Source: Apostichopus japonicus
Taxonomy: Eukaryota; Echinodermata; Holothuroidea; Aspidochirotida; Stichopodidae
Length of the DNA: 64,000 nucleotides
NCBI RefSeq assembly: GCF_037975245.1
Contig: NC_092569.1
Location: forward strand, 9,056,001 to 9,120,000
Reading direction: 5' to 3'
The translations under genes were made by a program, and so were the position numbers. Below are positions 50,001-61,800 of this stretch, piece by piece (the stretch's first letter is position 1; each line of letters starts with the position of its first letter). The notes beneath the pieces were generated by a model, which saw nothing but the letters and a program-made list of their open reading frames with translations, did not search any database and was not told the origin of the DNA.

Positions 50001-52698
50001 GTGGTGCCTTTGCAAACATGACTCTCAGCTTATGCTTGGATTTGTGTCAATATTTCCCACTCGCTGGCCTTACACGAGGAGACCAATGCTTCTGTGACCA
50101 TTCTTACCAACAAAAAGTCTTGAGGGCTCGTGAAAACAGTCTATGTTTAGAACATGGAGAAGTTTGCTCAGGAGGGGAAAAATGTGGCGGATACGGATTT
50201 GTGGCCGTTTGGAACAATATAGAGGCTATAGAAACCATCGGTAAGCTACATATTGCCAACGAATAAGGAAGAACGAGGTAGCCCGATACAATGGAAACAA
50301 CATAGTTGCATTTTCGAATGGTATACTAGATTTCGTAAAAGTATCTGGAAGTCTAAATATTTCTTTTTCAGAGAATGTGTCAAAGTTCTCGAATATTTCA
50401 AGTTCTTATTGATATAGAAAGAGATCTAGAATTGTAATGCTTTTGGTTAGTATTTGTAATATCACTTAAAAAAAATTATAAATTGAAGTCGTTTTAAGCG
50501 ATATGTTACTGCTTTTTCGGCAGAACAGTGGGGATAAGTTGTCGAAATTTTACTTAAGTGCAAACGCGTATTAACTATATACATGGTACTCGTACAAAAT
50601 TTGACGCTACAAGCTGCATATGTTTGGTTTATTTGGTTTATTATGTCATTAATTTTACAGACGAACTACCGATACCACACGAAGTGTTACCGGATGACCC
50701 CAACCAATGTAAAGGTGAGCTATTTCTCTTTAAAAATACGTTTTTTTTCAGCCGAAAACCAAACATTGCCGTCGCTTTACAAATCCATTCATTAATCCGT
50801 GATATCATTTTGAGACTTCCTTCTGTGCGTGTTCCTGCTCTTTGTACCCGTTATCAAATTCGTTTCACGAGAAAGCAAAGACATGTGTTTCGCAAAATAC
50901 CAACAGCATTTAACACCTTTTATTTGCAGAAACTAACAAGGCCGGGAGAAATTTCCTTTCCGTGTTTATTGCATTCATCTCTGGAATTATTTCAGCCTGT
51001 GTCTCAATCTATCTAACTCATAGGTATGTACATTTCTGTTGTAGAGCTCAGACACTGTGTTTAAGGCATCATATTAAATCAAAGAGTTATGTTTAGTATG
51101 TTTATACGTATAGTGTCCTAAACGTCATATAGTATAATCCAAAATGGATTCACAGAGTTCACCCGAAGGTCAATTGGACTACCTATATGTTTTGAATGAA
51201 CAGGACGCACCCCTTGAATCTGACAATATTCACGAAATTACCGCATTTGATTCCAGTCAAGCCGATTTTAAGCAATGTAATGACATATGTGTTATAGCAA
51301 ATAGATGAATTATTAAATATCAACACACTAGAATATTACGTCTCACGACCAGCCGCGTCACATACGGCGAAGGTGGGTACCGAACCCCTATCATATCATG
51401 TGGTGGTAGTGGTGTATTTAAATTTAATAATTTATATGATGATGAGTGTTTCATGTCTGAAAATTGCACTAATTTGTCACATTTATTGGTCAGTCAAGTC
51501 TTCTAATGAAATATGTGTCCTCTATGGGATATAGCAAATTGAATGCCTAGACTAGATATCATATAATATCCAATTCACGACCGATTTCTTCTGTTTTTGC
51601 GAAGGTTGTAATTTAATCTTAGACCATAGGTCACAGAGTCAATTGCAGTTCTTCTTTTGTGGTCGAATGACATTTCACAGTTCGTTTATTTGTAAAATTG
51701 TCAAATTTTCAAATATCCACAGATACCAACCGCAAGTACTAAAACATATTATGGACTACCGACCAAAAGGCCACTTCAAAGTGGAGGACAGATATGAGCA
51801 TACTACGAACAGTTTAAATGACAGACCAACTAGGAGAATGACCGACACGAGTCCTAGTACTATCCAAAGAAAATATTTGACTAATCGAAAACCCGAAATT
51901 AGACATTCTTATTTCGCCGGGTCATGTACAGTTAGTGCTGTAAACACTAACGATGTGGAACAGGAGTACTTCCCAATCCAAGATGACAGATCATCGAAGG
52001 ATGCATTCGTATCTGATGAGGATATTTACTCCAGTTGCGAAGAACATACCAATAAAGCAACCAATGCCAGAATTAAGAAGGCTCGGAGCTGGAAAACAGA
52101 ATTAGCCTACGCAGTATCTGAAGTAACTTTATCAGATAATCAAAAAGGGAAAAATCCACCAACAGGTAATTGTTCATCGCAAGACGATAACTTTACAACA
52201 GATGTAGTTGAATATGTAGATCCCGATGAATACGATTGCAAGACTGGGAAGAATATGATCACAAGTCCCGAAACAGTCTTGTCTTCAACATACGAAGCGG
52301 ATTTGTCTGGTACAGTCAAGTACTCTACGTTAGAAAAAGACACGGAAATGGACTTAGAATATGCCGTATCACATGTACAGATGTCAGCATCTCCTACAAG
52401 TACCAAAGAAAATGCTAAAACGTTACTGGGTAACGCTCCCACTGGTAATTTTGACTATGTAGATTCCGATGAGTTTCAATACAAACTTGAGAAGAATCTC
52501 AGCGAAAGTCGTGAATCTGTCACACCAGAAGAAGTCCAGAGTATAAAAGGAAATACCATGGAATACACTGAAATCAATCGGAAACTTCCACCTGTAAAAG
52601 AAAAACCTAGATCAGTGTTGGTAAGGAAGTTTAGTACTGAGGATGTTGTAGACACGACATCAGAATACAAAGCATCTCTGTCTAGTTCCGTCAAGTAG
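47033..52698 (+). CDS. Two-WSC-domain type I membrane receptor with tyrosine-rich tail, copy 2
   Basis: Six exons: 47,033-47,093; 48,078-48,347; 49,947-50,240; 50,661-50,714; 50,930-51,023; 51,723-52,698. All have GT-AG borders. Phases are 1,1,1,1,2 and the sum is 1,749 bp, giving 582 residues. Exon 1 is a signal peptide (SIGMFMLMSC core). Exons 2 and 3 each encode one WSC domain with eight cysteines and the CGG(N/Y) ending, a carbohydrate- or wall-binding type module. Exon 4 is a short acidic linker. Exon 5 encodes the helix at about 235-255 (SVFIAFISGIISACVSIYL). The roughly 325-residue tail has an ITIM-like VKYSTL (Tyr458), which also fits a YxxL sorting signal, plus YFPI (Tyr340). A module repeats twice, at YAVSEV (Tyr387) and YAVSHV (Tyr471), each ending in (E/D)YVD(P/S)DE. 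Ligand and partners are unknown. The role as a signalling receptor is inferred. Confidence 0.85.
48600..49140. other. Intron sequence specific to copy 2
   Basis: Between the WSC1 exon and the minisatellite, most of this stretch has no counterpart in copy 1, where the array follows directly at 25,660. No coding or terminal repeat was recognised. Confidence 0.45.
49150..49875. repeat. Minisatellite in WSC intron 2, copy 2 (expanded)
   Basis: About 35 units of the same 19-20-bp repeat (atcacagtaagattctgtt, with a 'gatcacgttatcacagta' variant), compared with about 16 in copy 1. It ends about 70 bp before the WSC2 acceptor. Confidence 0.88.
51144..51308 (+). CDS. Candidate alternative terminal exon of WSC receptor, copy 2
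   Basis: A 54-codon frame lies in intron 5. An acceptor 'attcacagag|T' at 51,158 would accept the transmembrane exon in phase (AG|T). It would give a short tail that ends at TGA 51,306-51,308 and contains LDYLYV, an ITIM-like pattern. In copy 1 (near 28,005) the same place has lost about 10 bp and has stops. It could equally be chance open sequence; no donor gives the phase needed to continue into the main tail exon. Confidence 0.35.
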   Translation: MDSQSSPEGQLDYLYVLNEQDAPLESDNIHEITAFDSSQADFKQCNDICVIANR

Positions 52699-52866
52699 TC
52701 AAAGTTGAAAAAAGACAAGTGTTGTTGAACTCTAACTGTTCTGATTACAGCAGATAGATGTCTCGTGGATCTCATCTTTTGTCTCTATGGTGGAATAGGC
52801 AGCTAATTATGCCAAGATAATTTGTAATGTGCCGTAAAGTGTATTTCTTTGGCCTGGGTATGTAAT

Positions 52867-52872
52867 ATTAAA
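52867..52872 (+). promoter_or_regulatory. Possible polyadenylation signal (ATTAAA) of WSC copy 2
   Basis: A variant hexamer 169 bp past the stop. It is the best candidate nearby but is weak evidence alone. Confidence 0.3.
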
Positions 52873-53211
52873 TGCTCATACCAATGTAGGTTACTATCTT
52901 TAGTATGTTATAAAGTAAAGCGCGTACATTTATGTCATATGTTAAATAGCTCGACTGTGTGCTAGTGATGACAACTCACACTATAGTAAATCATTACTTC
53001 GAGTAGGAGGAGCTATTGGCAGTTCATACGGTAATTATCAATTTCCCGGAGTATGTGATAATGAAAGTAAAATTTTTGATTTTCGATTTGCATGAATGTC
53101 ATTAATATATAATATGTCACCAAAACAGAACTATTAATGTTCGATAAAGGTGAAAATGCCCACAGTGGAATAACGACCTCCCTTACCGGTTTCGAACCTC
53201 TGGACATACAA

Positions 53212-53377
53212 TCGACGTCCATAGCCGAGTTGGTTAGCATGTCCGCATATCAAGCGGGAGGTCCGGGTTCGAATCCCTGTGGAGGCTGGAAGTTATTCAT
53301 TTATAAATATATAAATGTAACTGAAATTGTAGTGAGTTGGAAAATCCAGAACAGTGATCAAATTTCCAGCCTCCACC

Positions 53378-53380
<3 letters not shown>
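53212..53380 (+). mobile_element. tRNA-like sequence, probably a tRNA-derived SINE head
   Basis: TAGCCGAGTTGG fits the polymerase III A box and GGTTCGAATCC the B box. The T arm folds with one mismatch, the anticodon-like stem TCCGC/GCGGG pairs, and the acceptor stem pairs only in part (two mismatches). The loop would read ATC, an unusual anticodon. An inverted copy of the 3' part (ccagcctccaccggga) sits about 90 bp on, followed by (AT)n. That layout favours a SINE or tRNA pseudogene over a working tRNA. Confidence 0.55.

Positions 53381-53410
<30 letters not shown>
53381..53410. repeat. (AT)n tract
   Basis: Short TA run directly after the tRNA-like element, possibly its tail. Confidence 0.85.
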
Positions 53411-53412
<2 letters not shown>

Positions 53413-53599
53413 CATATTAATTATTTTGTGTATTACTGTTAATGACAACGTATTACACAAGCGCTATGTTTATACAGAGTGCACCCCTGGTGCTTTGAAA
53501 CTGATAATGTTTACACAGAATTTCCACCTTTTTTATAGTCAATCAACATACAACAGCATTGCAGTAGTAAAATGAAGAAATAACTTTGTAAAATGGTAA

Positions 53600-56000
53600 C
53601 AGAAATACAGGAATTGAGGGATTCATTCCTATGAAGTTCTTTGGCAATATTCTTTCAAAAAATCAAATGATGGGTTCTTTATGATCATTGTAATATAATC
53701 TCTGGTTCAAGTGTTGTCGGTAGACTTAACACATTGTAAACAATCCGTAATAAAACTGTTAAACTGAAACATAACGTTACAAACGGAAAACAGGCGCAAA
53801 AATAAATTGACTGTTGATAGATATAGAATAAGTAAGAATTTTGTACTGCAGCAAACAAACAATAGCAAAATGGTTGAATTTAATGAGATCTCAATTGTAA
53901 ATATAAGCCTCCTCAAAGGAAATATTAATTTTCTAGTTCATTCAATTTAGTTTAAATAGGCAAGCAGAAGCAAAAGAAGGCGTGGAGTGTTGGTTGGACT
54001 GCTCATGGAACAAGAACCCCTTAATATATACTTCTCGCTGTACAATTGTTGATGGTTTTCGTCTACGCTATTTTTATCGCTCTCCGGAGACTTTTACATC
54101 TTTTGACGTTTATGCTAATTAAAGTATATGAAGGCTTGTCGTATAAGCCCTTTGTTCCTCAAGTATTTCAGGTATGTTTTAAACGTGTATACTCAACTTT
54201 CTACCGCCTTCCTAAAAATTGGCTTGCCTAGATTTCTGAAAGCTCTTTACCTTTTATAGATCTCACCATTTCCTATCTCTGCTTCCTACACGTTTCTGGT
54301 TGTGTTTTGAATGTATATTCATTTACAACTTGCCTTAATACTGGCATGCGTAGAAACACAAGCGGCTTCAGGTCAATACAGCTTCATGTTCACGTTATGC
54401 GGATATCTTGCGTCTTCGTTTTGTTTTATGAACTATTTCTTTCATACCTTTCACTTTCATTCAGGTCAGTAATGAGCAACAAAGTGAGTTGTTATAGACA
54501 ATTACAAAATATAACCTAGTTGTTGTTATCAAAGTTTGAATACCATTGTTTTAATCTCAAATATCACGAGGAATTAATTTTTATGTAGAAACGATCGTTA
54601 AATGTATTGAGGTTCAACATTTAATGTTACATGTATGTTAGTAATTCCTTGCATAACTCCCTCTCTGTCTGTCTGTGTTTATGTCTGTAAGTCCTTCTCT
54701 CTCTCTCTCCACCTCTCTCACTAAGATGTATGCATTGGTGCAAAGTAAACATGGGCAATGTGCATGTGTCAACGTTTTCGATAATTTGTTCATTCTGGTT
54801 AATATTGTTAACGACACCGTTGCCGTAACACGTAACGTCATTTCGAATGATACGTACATTGTCTTTTAATAAATATTTGCTTTTATGTAAATTTTCTCTT
54901 GTGTCTCGTTGTCAGCCAACCAACATCAACATGAAGCTTGCCTGATCCGAGGGTGTAAATAAAAGATGTGTGTAAATGTTTCTCTCACGTTTAACTGAAG
55001 TGGATAACTTAGACCATTAGCTATTTTTTTTTAACTTAATTTTGGTCCACGTTTAATGTTCATGTTGTTTTCACCGTCAAAGCCTCCTTGTACATGCCTG
55101 CATTTTAGTAAGACTATGCCTGTGAGTTTCGTACCGTCGACCCGTTAGCCTAAATGTGAGGTGCTTGACGGCGGTTCATACAAATTCAATCACACTAGTG
55201 CTATGGTTGATCGGATGAAGGCGGTGCCACTATGAGCAATGCATGTTCAGGTTTTGTTCTTCAATAAGGATGTCGTCAATGCTGATACTTCTCTCCACTG
55301 AGTGCTATGTGATTTCTTGAGTTGTAAATCATCTAATGCCTGCCTGTGATACATTTAAGAGATCGTATCGTGTGTTTGACATTTGCCAACCCGGTGTTTG
55401 GTGCGGTTCCTTGTATTTCAACTGTCTGTTGTAGCCTTAATAAGGACTTATGCGTGACAAATGGGCATCGCTTTTATTGGGAAAGCGCTAGATGACCGTT
55501 GAAATTTGTAATTTCACGGCTCAATGTCATGTCCATCATTTTGCATAATAGGAACCTGGATTACATAGACACATATCAGTTAAAGTATGCATTAAGGAAG
55601 TATTGTCTCTGTAGACAATGTTGATCATATATAGCAGCTCCTTGGAAAGAGTTGTTATTTCCAGAGAGCAGTTACAGCTCACTTTCACATCTAATCACCG
55701 GCTAAGCACAACCCTTGGAAGCATCGTTAATAAAGCGTCGTGAAATACTTCCTAGATTCGAGAGCATTATCTTCCCTTGGTAAGAGTTACTTTATCTATT
55801 GTCAGCAAGCAAGTCCAATGGCTGTCAACAAAAACGGTTCGATTTTGAAAGAATTAGAAGCCGTACTAAGAAGTATTATAGCAATGATTGTATCTGGACT
55901 ATGCAAGTAATACCCCGAGTGCGCAGAGCACCTCTATGGAGATTTAAATCGGGTCGGCCATTATAAATGCGTGTGACCTCATGCAGTGAAAAGTCAAAGT
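53600..56000. other. Intergenic, no gene recognised
   Basis: Single-copy sequence with simple tracts such as 'tctgtctgtctg' and 'ctctctctc' near 54,660-54,718. I could not support any exon. Confidence 0.4.
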
Positions 56001-56014
56001 TAAAATCAAAGGAT

Positions 56015-56100
56015 AATCCACATGTATAACATGATATGAAAAGTGAAAGTGATTGGATTAAATGAGGTTACAGCTTTTCCTAGCACCAGTCAGTCCCCAA
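56015..56100. repeat. Interspersed repeat, shared with 58,650-58,725
   Basis: Words 'acatgtataaca', 'atgaaaagtgaaag', 'atgag(g/a)tt(a/g)cagctt' and 'tagcacc' occur in the same order in both places. The 58-kb copy is followed by a short direct duplication of 'atgcaag(c/t)(g/a)cagcattggatcaatc' at 58,631 and 58,736. Confidence 0.55.
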
Positions 56101-56789
56101 CGCAGGAGTTAATGAGCTAAGAGAGCAGTTTTCTTGTAGCCCCGCCCACAAAATTTAGCCGGACGTATGAAATTTCGCGAAACTGCTTGAGACCATACCA
56201 ATCTGGTTTAAGTGTTTGAATAATGAAAAAGAACGCGTCGCTAGCCACCATGACGCGGTAAGTTGAATCTCACAACCTTGAACAATCTATTTAAGTCGTA
56301 CTTTCTGATAAATCTCCATTGAATCTGGCGCCTTTTTTCATGGCTCCAAAAAGTGCCGTGAAACTTGCCATTAACTTGACCTCGTAACAGGAGAAAAATG
56401 CACATTTATGGCAAAAATTGGCTAGATAAGACTATGTTCTTTTCATAGATACCAAATTTGCAATTGGAAATGCCCTAGTCTTGTCAATCTACGTATAAAC
56501 TTTCGGCAAAACACGGCGTTATGTAATACAGATGTTAGGACTTTGCATTGGCTCTGCGTGTACACGTAATGATGTACATTGCTTTAGTTCTTGACAAACG
56601 CCCATGTCAAACTAGAGTGTACACACCTCGTACTTCATAGTCATAATATTTCTATAGCCCTGAAATATAAGAGCAGAAAAAAAATGCTCATCTTCTTTCC
56701 ACACAGTATGCAAGCTCTGAAGATGAAGTGTAGCCTAGAAAAACAATAACTTTAACCACGGCAAAATTCCACCATTTTTTCATGTTAAT

Positions 56790-57140
56790 TTGTGGTACAA
56801 TACCAATATTTTGCTAGTATTTTTGTCCTATGGATGCGGTGTACCACAGTTTTACATAATACCATACCACAATTTTACAATGGTTTTTATCACTTTCTAT
56901 TTCATCTTTACAATTGTTTTATCTCAAATTTACTCTTTGTGGACTATGGCGTTACCATAGTTCTACCCTAATTAACCACAATTTTACCCTAAAGCTGTGC
57001 CAATTAGTTTTACCCTAATTGTACCATGGCTTTACTATAAGTGTACCACAGTTTTACCCTCAATTTTCCAGAGTTGTATCCCAATTGAACAACAGTAGTT
57101 TTTTCTACTTATCTTAATTTAATCAGTACACCACAAATTA
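56790..57140. repeat. Degenerate tandem repeat, TTTTACCCTAATTGTACCA type
   Basis: Repeated words 'accacaattttac', 'ttaccatagtt', 'ttttaccctaattgtacca' and 'gtaccacagttttaccct' form an array of about 20-24-bp units with many substitutions. A trace recurs near 57,395-57,440. Confidence 0.6.
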
Positions 57141-58839
57141 CCTTACATTTCACTCATTGGTGGATTGTATCATAATTGGCCTAGTTGAAACATACAACAA
57201 TACTATATGTCATGATGTCGTATGTATATTGTGGCATACTATTTTACATGCACCATATTTGGATAATATGCTGCAGTCAAACCAAGCATGACAACAATAC
57301 AAAGGACAAACAGTTTTACAGAATATAGTATGTAGCCTACAGTTTTTGTAGAGTAAAATAATTATGTACCCTAATTTAATTCTATAGGGCTACTGTGGCA
57401 ATTTACCATGTTTTACCCCAATTTAACCATAGTTTACCGCTGTAAGACTAGGGTACATTTTCTTTGCTGGGAACATATATAAATTGTTTCTTATATCTAA
57501 GTTGGACTTGCCGTCATACTGCTTTACCTCTTTTTTCAAGTCTTTTCATAGTGTTTAAAAGCTATGTGTTGTTGTCTTGTTATCATTTTCTTACAGTTTG
57601 ACGTCTCAAAGTTTTATGTAATATGAACAAGGAATAAAGAGACTAAAAAACAAAAAAAGTGTTGTCATTCTTAAAAAAGAAGTTCTCTGACCAAACGTCC
57701 CACAACGCTGACCTCATCGTGGTGTCAGAGTGGCAACCACTGTCTATTCAGTGTTAAACTAGAGCTTTGTGTGGCCATTTTTAAGCCAAAATGCCCTCTC
57801 ATGTGTCATATTTAGTTGCTTGTTGTATAATCTGCATGTTTTCACAAAACTTGTTATGCTTGAAAATATACCCAGTAAAAAGTCCCCTGTCTTGATACCA
57901 TCAAGGCTCCATAGGCTGATTACTAGCAACCCCATTTACAATTTCAGGAGGGTGAATTTGAAGGGGCAGTGGCAGGGCTTGTAGTCATAGCAGTGGCAGG
58001 GCTTGTACTTGGAAGAACACCTGCATGGGACCATCTTCATGAGAGTCTCTAAATAAGATTATTGCTGTTGATAAATTCAAACCACTGTTGAGTGACTGAT
58101 TTCAGCGAGTAGTACTTAAAGTAGCGATTGTTACGATATTGCATAGCTTGCATGTATTGTTATGTGTGGATGTACCAAATCGATGTATTGGCAGTGAGTA
58201 TTTCATGATCTCCAGGCGTTATGCTCCTGTCCACAGAGAAAGGTAATTTCAAATGGAAACTTATTCGTGGTAAAGGAGTTTTTCAGCGAATACACTAGTT
58301 TTCAAAATTGGTGATATTTATGCCAAAAAACAATTTTTCTAAACAGTTCGCAAGTGGTTAATTTACGTTCAGAAAATACGGCCGAAATTCTCTTTCCACT
58401 CCTTTTTTTTGCCTTCTGTTAATAAAGATGGGATTAAACACCTTTCCTTCATTAAGTTCAGTTAGTACCAGACATATGAATTGGTTAATGACTGAGAAAT
58501 TAACTTATGAAAGTGATAAGTTTACCTCATTAAATATTAATGAGAAGTGACGTCAAGAAACCTTGTGCATATTCTACAAGAGAAGAAAACACTTTTTGCA
58601 CGGCTATAGGGACTGACTGACTCCTTTGATCATGCAAGCGCAGCATTGGATCAATCAAATACATGTATAACAATATATGAAAAGTGAAAGCGGTTGACTT
58701 ATATGAGATTGCAGCTTCACATAGCACCTTTGAACATGCAAGTACAGCATTGGATCAATCTAGTAACTAGTGTAATTGTCAATATGCAATTAAACTGAGA
58801 CATTAACATCTACATAGAAAATAAAATATATCCTACAAC

Positions 58840-61800
58840 ATGCTGCTGTGTCAAATTATTCCTACAGCTATATTTCTGTTGGCATCTTACTTCGACTCCT
58901 TTGGTGAGTAGGCTAAATCTGTTATCTCTTTCACTGCCGGACAGTTCGATTTACTTGATATTAGATAGTTACTGGCCATGAAAATGATGACGTTATATCA
59001 TATATCGTTGGTTCAGTTTAAAAAAATTCACATACTGTATCTATGTTTGCCTATTTAACGACCGATTCGTACATAGTTAGGCAGCAATTACTTATCATTG
59101 CGCTGCGAATTTCGAATGTTAAATCCAGAATAGTTTATTTGGAGGTTGTTTCAAACATTGGATACGGTGAATGTTTACCATAATCTTGCTGTACTGCAAA
59201 GACTGTATACATCTCGAAAATTCTTTGGATTACTGTCCACCCGAAACTCACAGCTGATGTAGCAACTATACTGTTCATGTCCCACAACCGTGCATCAGTA
59301 ATTTATAATACGTCTTCGTAAGACGGTAACATGTATTACAGGACATGAACAGTAGCTTCTGTATTGATTTATATCAATTTATGAAAAGCTGATATGGGAA
59401 GAAGTTGATCTGCAGGCTTTATTAATATGTTGAGTCATGCATATATTATTATCAAAATTCAAGATTCCTAGCACTTGTGAATATTACAATTTGGGTGTTC
59501 CCAATCTGAGCCGATGAGATCAAAGTGATAGATCTGCAAGATCTGAAATATAAATTACCGTCTTATTGTCATTTAGCTTTATATCATTAACGAGAGACCG
59601 AGCCCTTTGAGGAAGTGATGTAGCCATGTTTAGTCAAGTCAATCATCATCAAGTCACGTCACATACCAAATGCTTCTTATCAAATAGCCAAAACAAGTAG
59701 CTAGTCATTGGATTTTATTGCAAATGAAATATGACAGCAACATGTAACGGCGTACTCATGGATATACTCCAAAGAACACATAAGCCGCTAAGGTCCAACA
59801 GTTGATTTGTGGTGTGGTGTCGTTGGTTTGCATGGCGTATATACGTCAATCAACTCCTGCTGCACTGCTTCGGTGAGAGTGAATCTAAAAACAGTAATAA
59901 TCTTTCAATTGTGTTTGGCAGCTGAACTTTATTGCTAAGCAGGCACGTATCCTCCCCTTTCTTAATACATGTATGATGCAACCACCATTGCAGTATGAGA
60001 GCCTTAGATCTAATACGATAATGTCGTCCTGGCGAGATTTCTGAAGGGAAAGTATTGCCACAGCTCCCCTTTGAAAAATTTTGGTAATATCTAGGGTGCT
60101 ATATTTTGCAAATTTTGAAAGGTTGTCGAATAGTTTTTGACTGTTTTATGTTGTATTATGTACATGCATGCTATAGAGTTATTTACTCTAAGCCTATACT
60201 GGTATTATTCTTGATAGAAGACGATACATTCCATAGACGTATACATGGTTACATCTCTTTTGGACACAATGCCATATTAAACTATGAAATCATGAACATG
60301 CATAATACAATATTCCTGAATAAACCTTCACTGACTACGGCTGCTTTAATGTAATTCAGCCCTAACTTCTACACCACCCTTTGTTACAATGAAACCAGTA
60401 TTGAATAAAGTTTAATTGCATCACAAATTTATACTGCATGTTATACCACAGCTTAACACTTTGCATATTTAAAAAAAAAATTGACATTAATGCTAAAAGT
60501 AAATTAATATAAATTACACGCATGTCAGAAACCAGTCAATGAACCATCAACACATGTTCTGCTCAAGAAGAAAGGAATCTTGTAATATTAAAATATTAAT
60601 GATGCATTTACTTTTCCCGTATTAACTTGGTGAAGTCAGTAATCATTATCTATGCAATGATTATGGCGTCTATGTGTGTTTGTGACGCCTGGCTTGAAAA
60701 CGAAATATCTCAAGAAGGTAATTTTTGACCGATATCATTCTTACATGTTGATGTATTATATTAAGGGAGAAAAGCCTATTATTTTTTGGAAGCGAAAGGT
60801 TATTGGATGTCACCAGGAAATCAAATTGTTAAAACCTTGTAAAGGCTATATCTTAAAAAGGTAAGCTTGTATCAGTATTATAGATGGTATATTTAAGATG
60901 AACTGTTAAGCTTGTTATGTCAGTCAAAGATCATTTGTGGTCACCAGCTGCCGAAACGTGAAATCCTAAAATATGTAGACCCCGTTGTGCAGCACTATTT
61001 GGCAACACTTTAGTTGGCACTATTGCAAAAAGAGGGAATGGTAGAGCCAGTATAACTCGTGGATTAGGTAGCTCCAATTGTCCAATTCTAAAAGGAGACA
61101 AGTCATTCATTGACTCGAGTCAAAAGCACTATCCTTATGTAACTTATGCATGCCTCCATAATCATTAGAAATCAGTTCTGATGATTTGTCCCGGGAACAA
61201 TTCCGCTGGTTCTATGTATTCAAGGGATGCAGAGTTATGACTCATATATATACTTACGTGGTTATCACTTACTCGGAGCGATGCATGGCTCGTTTGGTTC
61301 CGTGTTTTATGCCAAAAAAGGTTGAAATTATATGTGTTAATATTTTGTAACCGTTTATTGAAATGATGTTTGTCGTTAAATTACTTTTCAGTCTCGCTTT
61401 AAACATAATTTGTTCTATTCTACTCTTTCAGCATTAGGTCACTACATCGGTTGTTTTCCTACAGATAATGTAGTACTTTCTAAGATGATCGAGAAGGCGC
61501 ACAAGAATAACATGACAGTTACTATGTGTTCTGACATCTGTGGTAAAGATGGACATGGCATTTACGGTCTGCAATATGGAGACCGATGCTACTGTGGCAA
61601 CCAGACAGAACAGCTTGCACAGCGATCAGTCGTACGGGGAGAATGTAACACCGCATGTAAGGGAGAACCGATGTGCGGAGGAAATCAAGTGATAACCATA
61701 TATAATGGTAAGTTGTATGTAACAGGTCGTGCGTGCTAAGCAGGTAAAAACTAAAGGGGTTTAAAGGACATTCTGGAAGATTGTTTAAACTCTCCAAATT

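Larger units (their letters stand above)
35900..53145. repeat. Segmental duplication, copy 2
   Basis: The junction with copy 1 falls at about 35,889-35,910. Left of it, sequence follows the 3' flank shared with 53,110-53,145; right of it, sequence follows 11,855 onward. The word 'tattttc' at the joint is shared with the left boundary of copy 1. Head-to-tail orientation suggests unequal exchange or replication-based tandem duplication. Confidence 0.9.
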
